From the NCBI GenBank assembly GCA_964591605.1, contig CAZQEN010000211.1, positions 1 through 13,384 of the forward strand: a DNA stretch of 13,384 nucleotides, given 5' to 3'. The DNA is from CAYLLT01 sp964591605. GTDB lineage: Bacteria; Planctomycetota; Phycisphaerae; UBA1845; PWPN01. The notes below the pieces were generated by a model that searched no databases, was not told the DNA's origin, and saw only the letters and a program-made list of their open reading frames with translations. Shown piece after piece: positions 12,874 through 13,384 of this stretch. Both the position numbers and the translations under genes were made by a program. Position 1 is the first letter of the stretch. Each line of letters opens with the position of its first letter.

Positions 12874-13114
12874 TAGGGTGGGCTCTGCCCACCATGTAGG
12901 GTGGGCTCTGCCCACCAGACTCTGCCCATCAGAAGGGGTGACGCGGCTCCGGCCGCCGGTGGGCGGAGCCCACCCTACTACCTATTCTCACGCACCGGTG
13001 GGCGGAGCCACTCACGTACCGGTGGGCGGAGCCCACCCTACCTGTTGTCACACGCTGGTGGGCGGAGCCCGCCCTACCTGTTGTCACTCGCTGGTGGGCG
13101 GAGCCCACCCTGCC
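12874..13114. repeat. Array of GGTGGGCGGAGCCCACC-type hairpin repeats
   Basis: Two units in one orientation (12874-12894, 12897-12917) are followed by five in the other, starting at 12956, 12995, 13019, 13055 and 13091. The last three have an exact 36-base spacing with the link CCTGTTGTCAC between units. Each full unit is a hairpin (GGTGGGC/GCCCACC). The unit at 12995 is truncated. The array fills most of the gap between the exporter permease and ATPase genes and runs right up to the permease stop codon. Confidence 0.88.
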
Positions 13115-13384
13115 TATTCGTAGCGCAGCGCCTCGACCGGCCACACGCGGGCGGCGCGCCAGGCGGCGATGATGGAGCCCAGCATCGCCAGGAAGATGGC
13201 CGCGAAGAAAATGACCACGACGGTCATCGGGTCCACATGATTGGGGATCTGGTCAAACGCGTACACCTCCGGGTTCCAGACCTGGGCGCGGGGCCCGGCG
13301 AGGAAGATGAGCAGATCCTGAATGTCGTTGATGAACCAGACGAAGACGGTCCCCAGCAGCGTGCCGAGCGCCCCCCCGACCACC
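13114..13384 (-). CDS. FtsX-like ABC permease, C-terminal fragment (LolC/LolE type)
   Basis: Only the last about 90 residues are in the window; the gene continues past the right edge. It has a hydrophobic segment (GALGTLLGTVFVWFINDI), an outside loop with NPEVYAFDQIPNHVDP that resembles the FNPEVYYFD..P segment of LolC/LolE permeases, a second membrane helix (VVVIFFAAIFLAMLGSIIAAW), and the family's C terminus, AARVWPVEALRYE. It is therefore the last two membrane segments of an FtsX/LolE-type permease, the partner of the LolD-like ATPase encoded next. Whether it is LolC, LolE or a MacB-like protein cannot be decided from this fragment. The TAG stop directly abuts the repeat array. Confidence 0.9.
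   Translation of the reverse strand, partial: VVGGALGTLLGTVFVWFINDIQDLLIFLAGPRAQVWNPEVYAFDQIPNHVDPMTVVVIFFAAIFLAMLGSIIAAWRAARVWPVEALRYE

Noticed and set aside
12874..13114. CRISPR-like array with 36-base period
   Set aside because: The units are palindromic and directly adjacent with near-identical links rather than unique spacers; unit spacing varies from 23 to 39 bases, orientation flips, and no cas gene is nearby.

Overview
The window is very G+C-rich with ordinary house-keeping genes separated by repeat-laden gaps. The mix (two bactofilins, one with an N-terminal zinc ribbon; a secreted ADP-ribosylglycohydrolase-family protein; a LolCDE/MacB-type exporter; hairpin repeats and heptamer microsatellites in nearly every gap) looks like a Gram-negative-type bacterium of the Planctomycetota, perhaps the Phycisphaerae side. 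That placement is inference from gene content and repeat style. No rRNA, tRNA or other marker gene is present.

Layout. 1-625 holds no gene, only hairpin repeats. On the + strand, trpE (626-2131) overlaps by 4 bases a SAM methyltransferase gene (2128-2931). A small basic protein gene (2941-3255, -) converges on it. After a 311-base divergent gap comes a + strand run: a C39-peptidase-like lipoprotein, a 97-residue exported protein with a hydrophobic C-terminal segment, and inorganic pyrophosphatase (ppa). From 5252 to the window end all genes are on the - strand. In transcription order these are: the C-terminal end of an FtsX-like permease (cut by the window edge), its ATPase (LolD-like), branched-chain aminotransferase ilvE, a HEPN-domain protein, a small protein of possible BolA-like fold, an M42 aminopeptidase, two bactofilins, and a secreted ADP-ribosylglycohydrolase-family protein.

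How they fit together. trpE and ilvE are amino-acid biosynthesis genes and ppa drives biosynthetic reactions forward. The permease and ATPase form one lipoprotein/MacB-type exporter. The bactofilins are probably a co-assembling cytoskeletal pair. ilvE, the HEPN gene and the BolA-like gene are chained by short overlaps (4 and 13 bases), so they are probably co-transcribed and translationally coupled. The HEPN/BolA-like pair is visibly less G+C-rich than its neighbours and is the best candidate here for an acquired, possibly toxin-antitoxin or defence-type, module.

The second theme is repeats. At least five families occur. A 19-base hairpin family is found both as a 29-base-period intergenic array (11906-11982) and as an in-frame insertion inside the M42 peptidase gene (about 9728-9832). 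A second family forms a 36-base-period array between the exporter's two genes (12874-13114). Near trpE there are a 27-base inverted pair and a 52-base palindrome. Four clusters of tandem heptamers and one of octamers lie between genes. Copies of two hairpin families differ by paired changes that keep the stem, which suggests that the fold is what is conserved.
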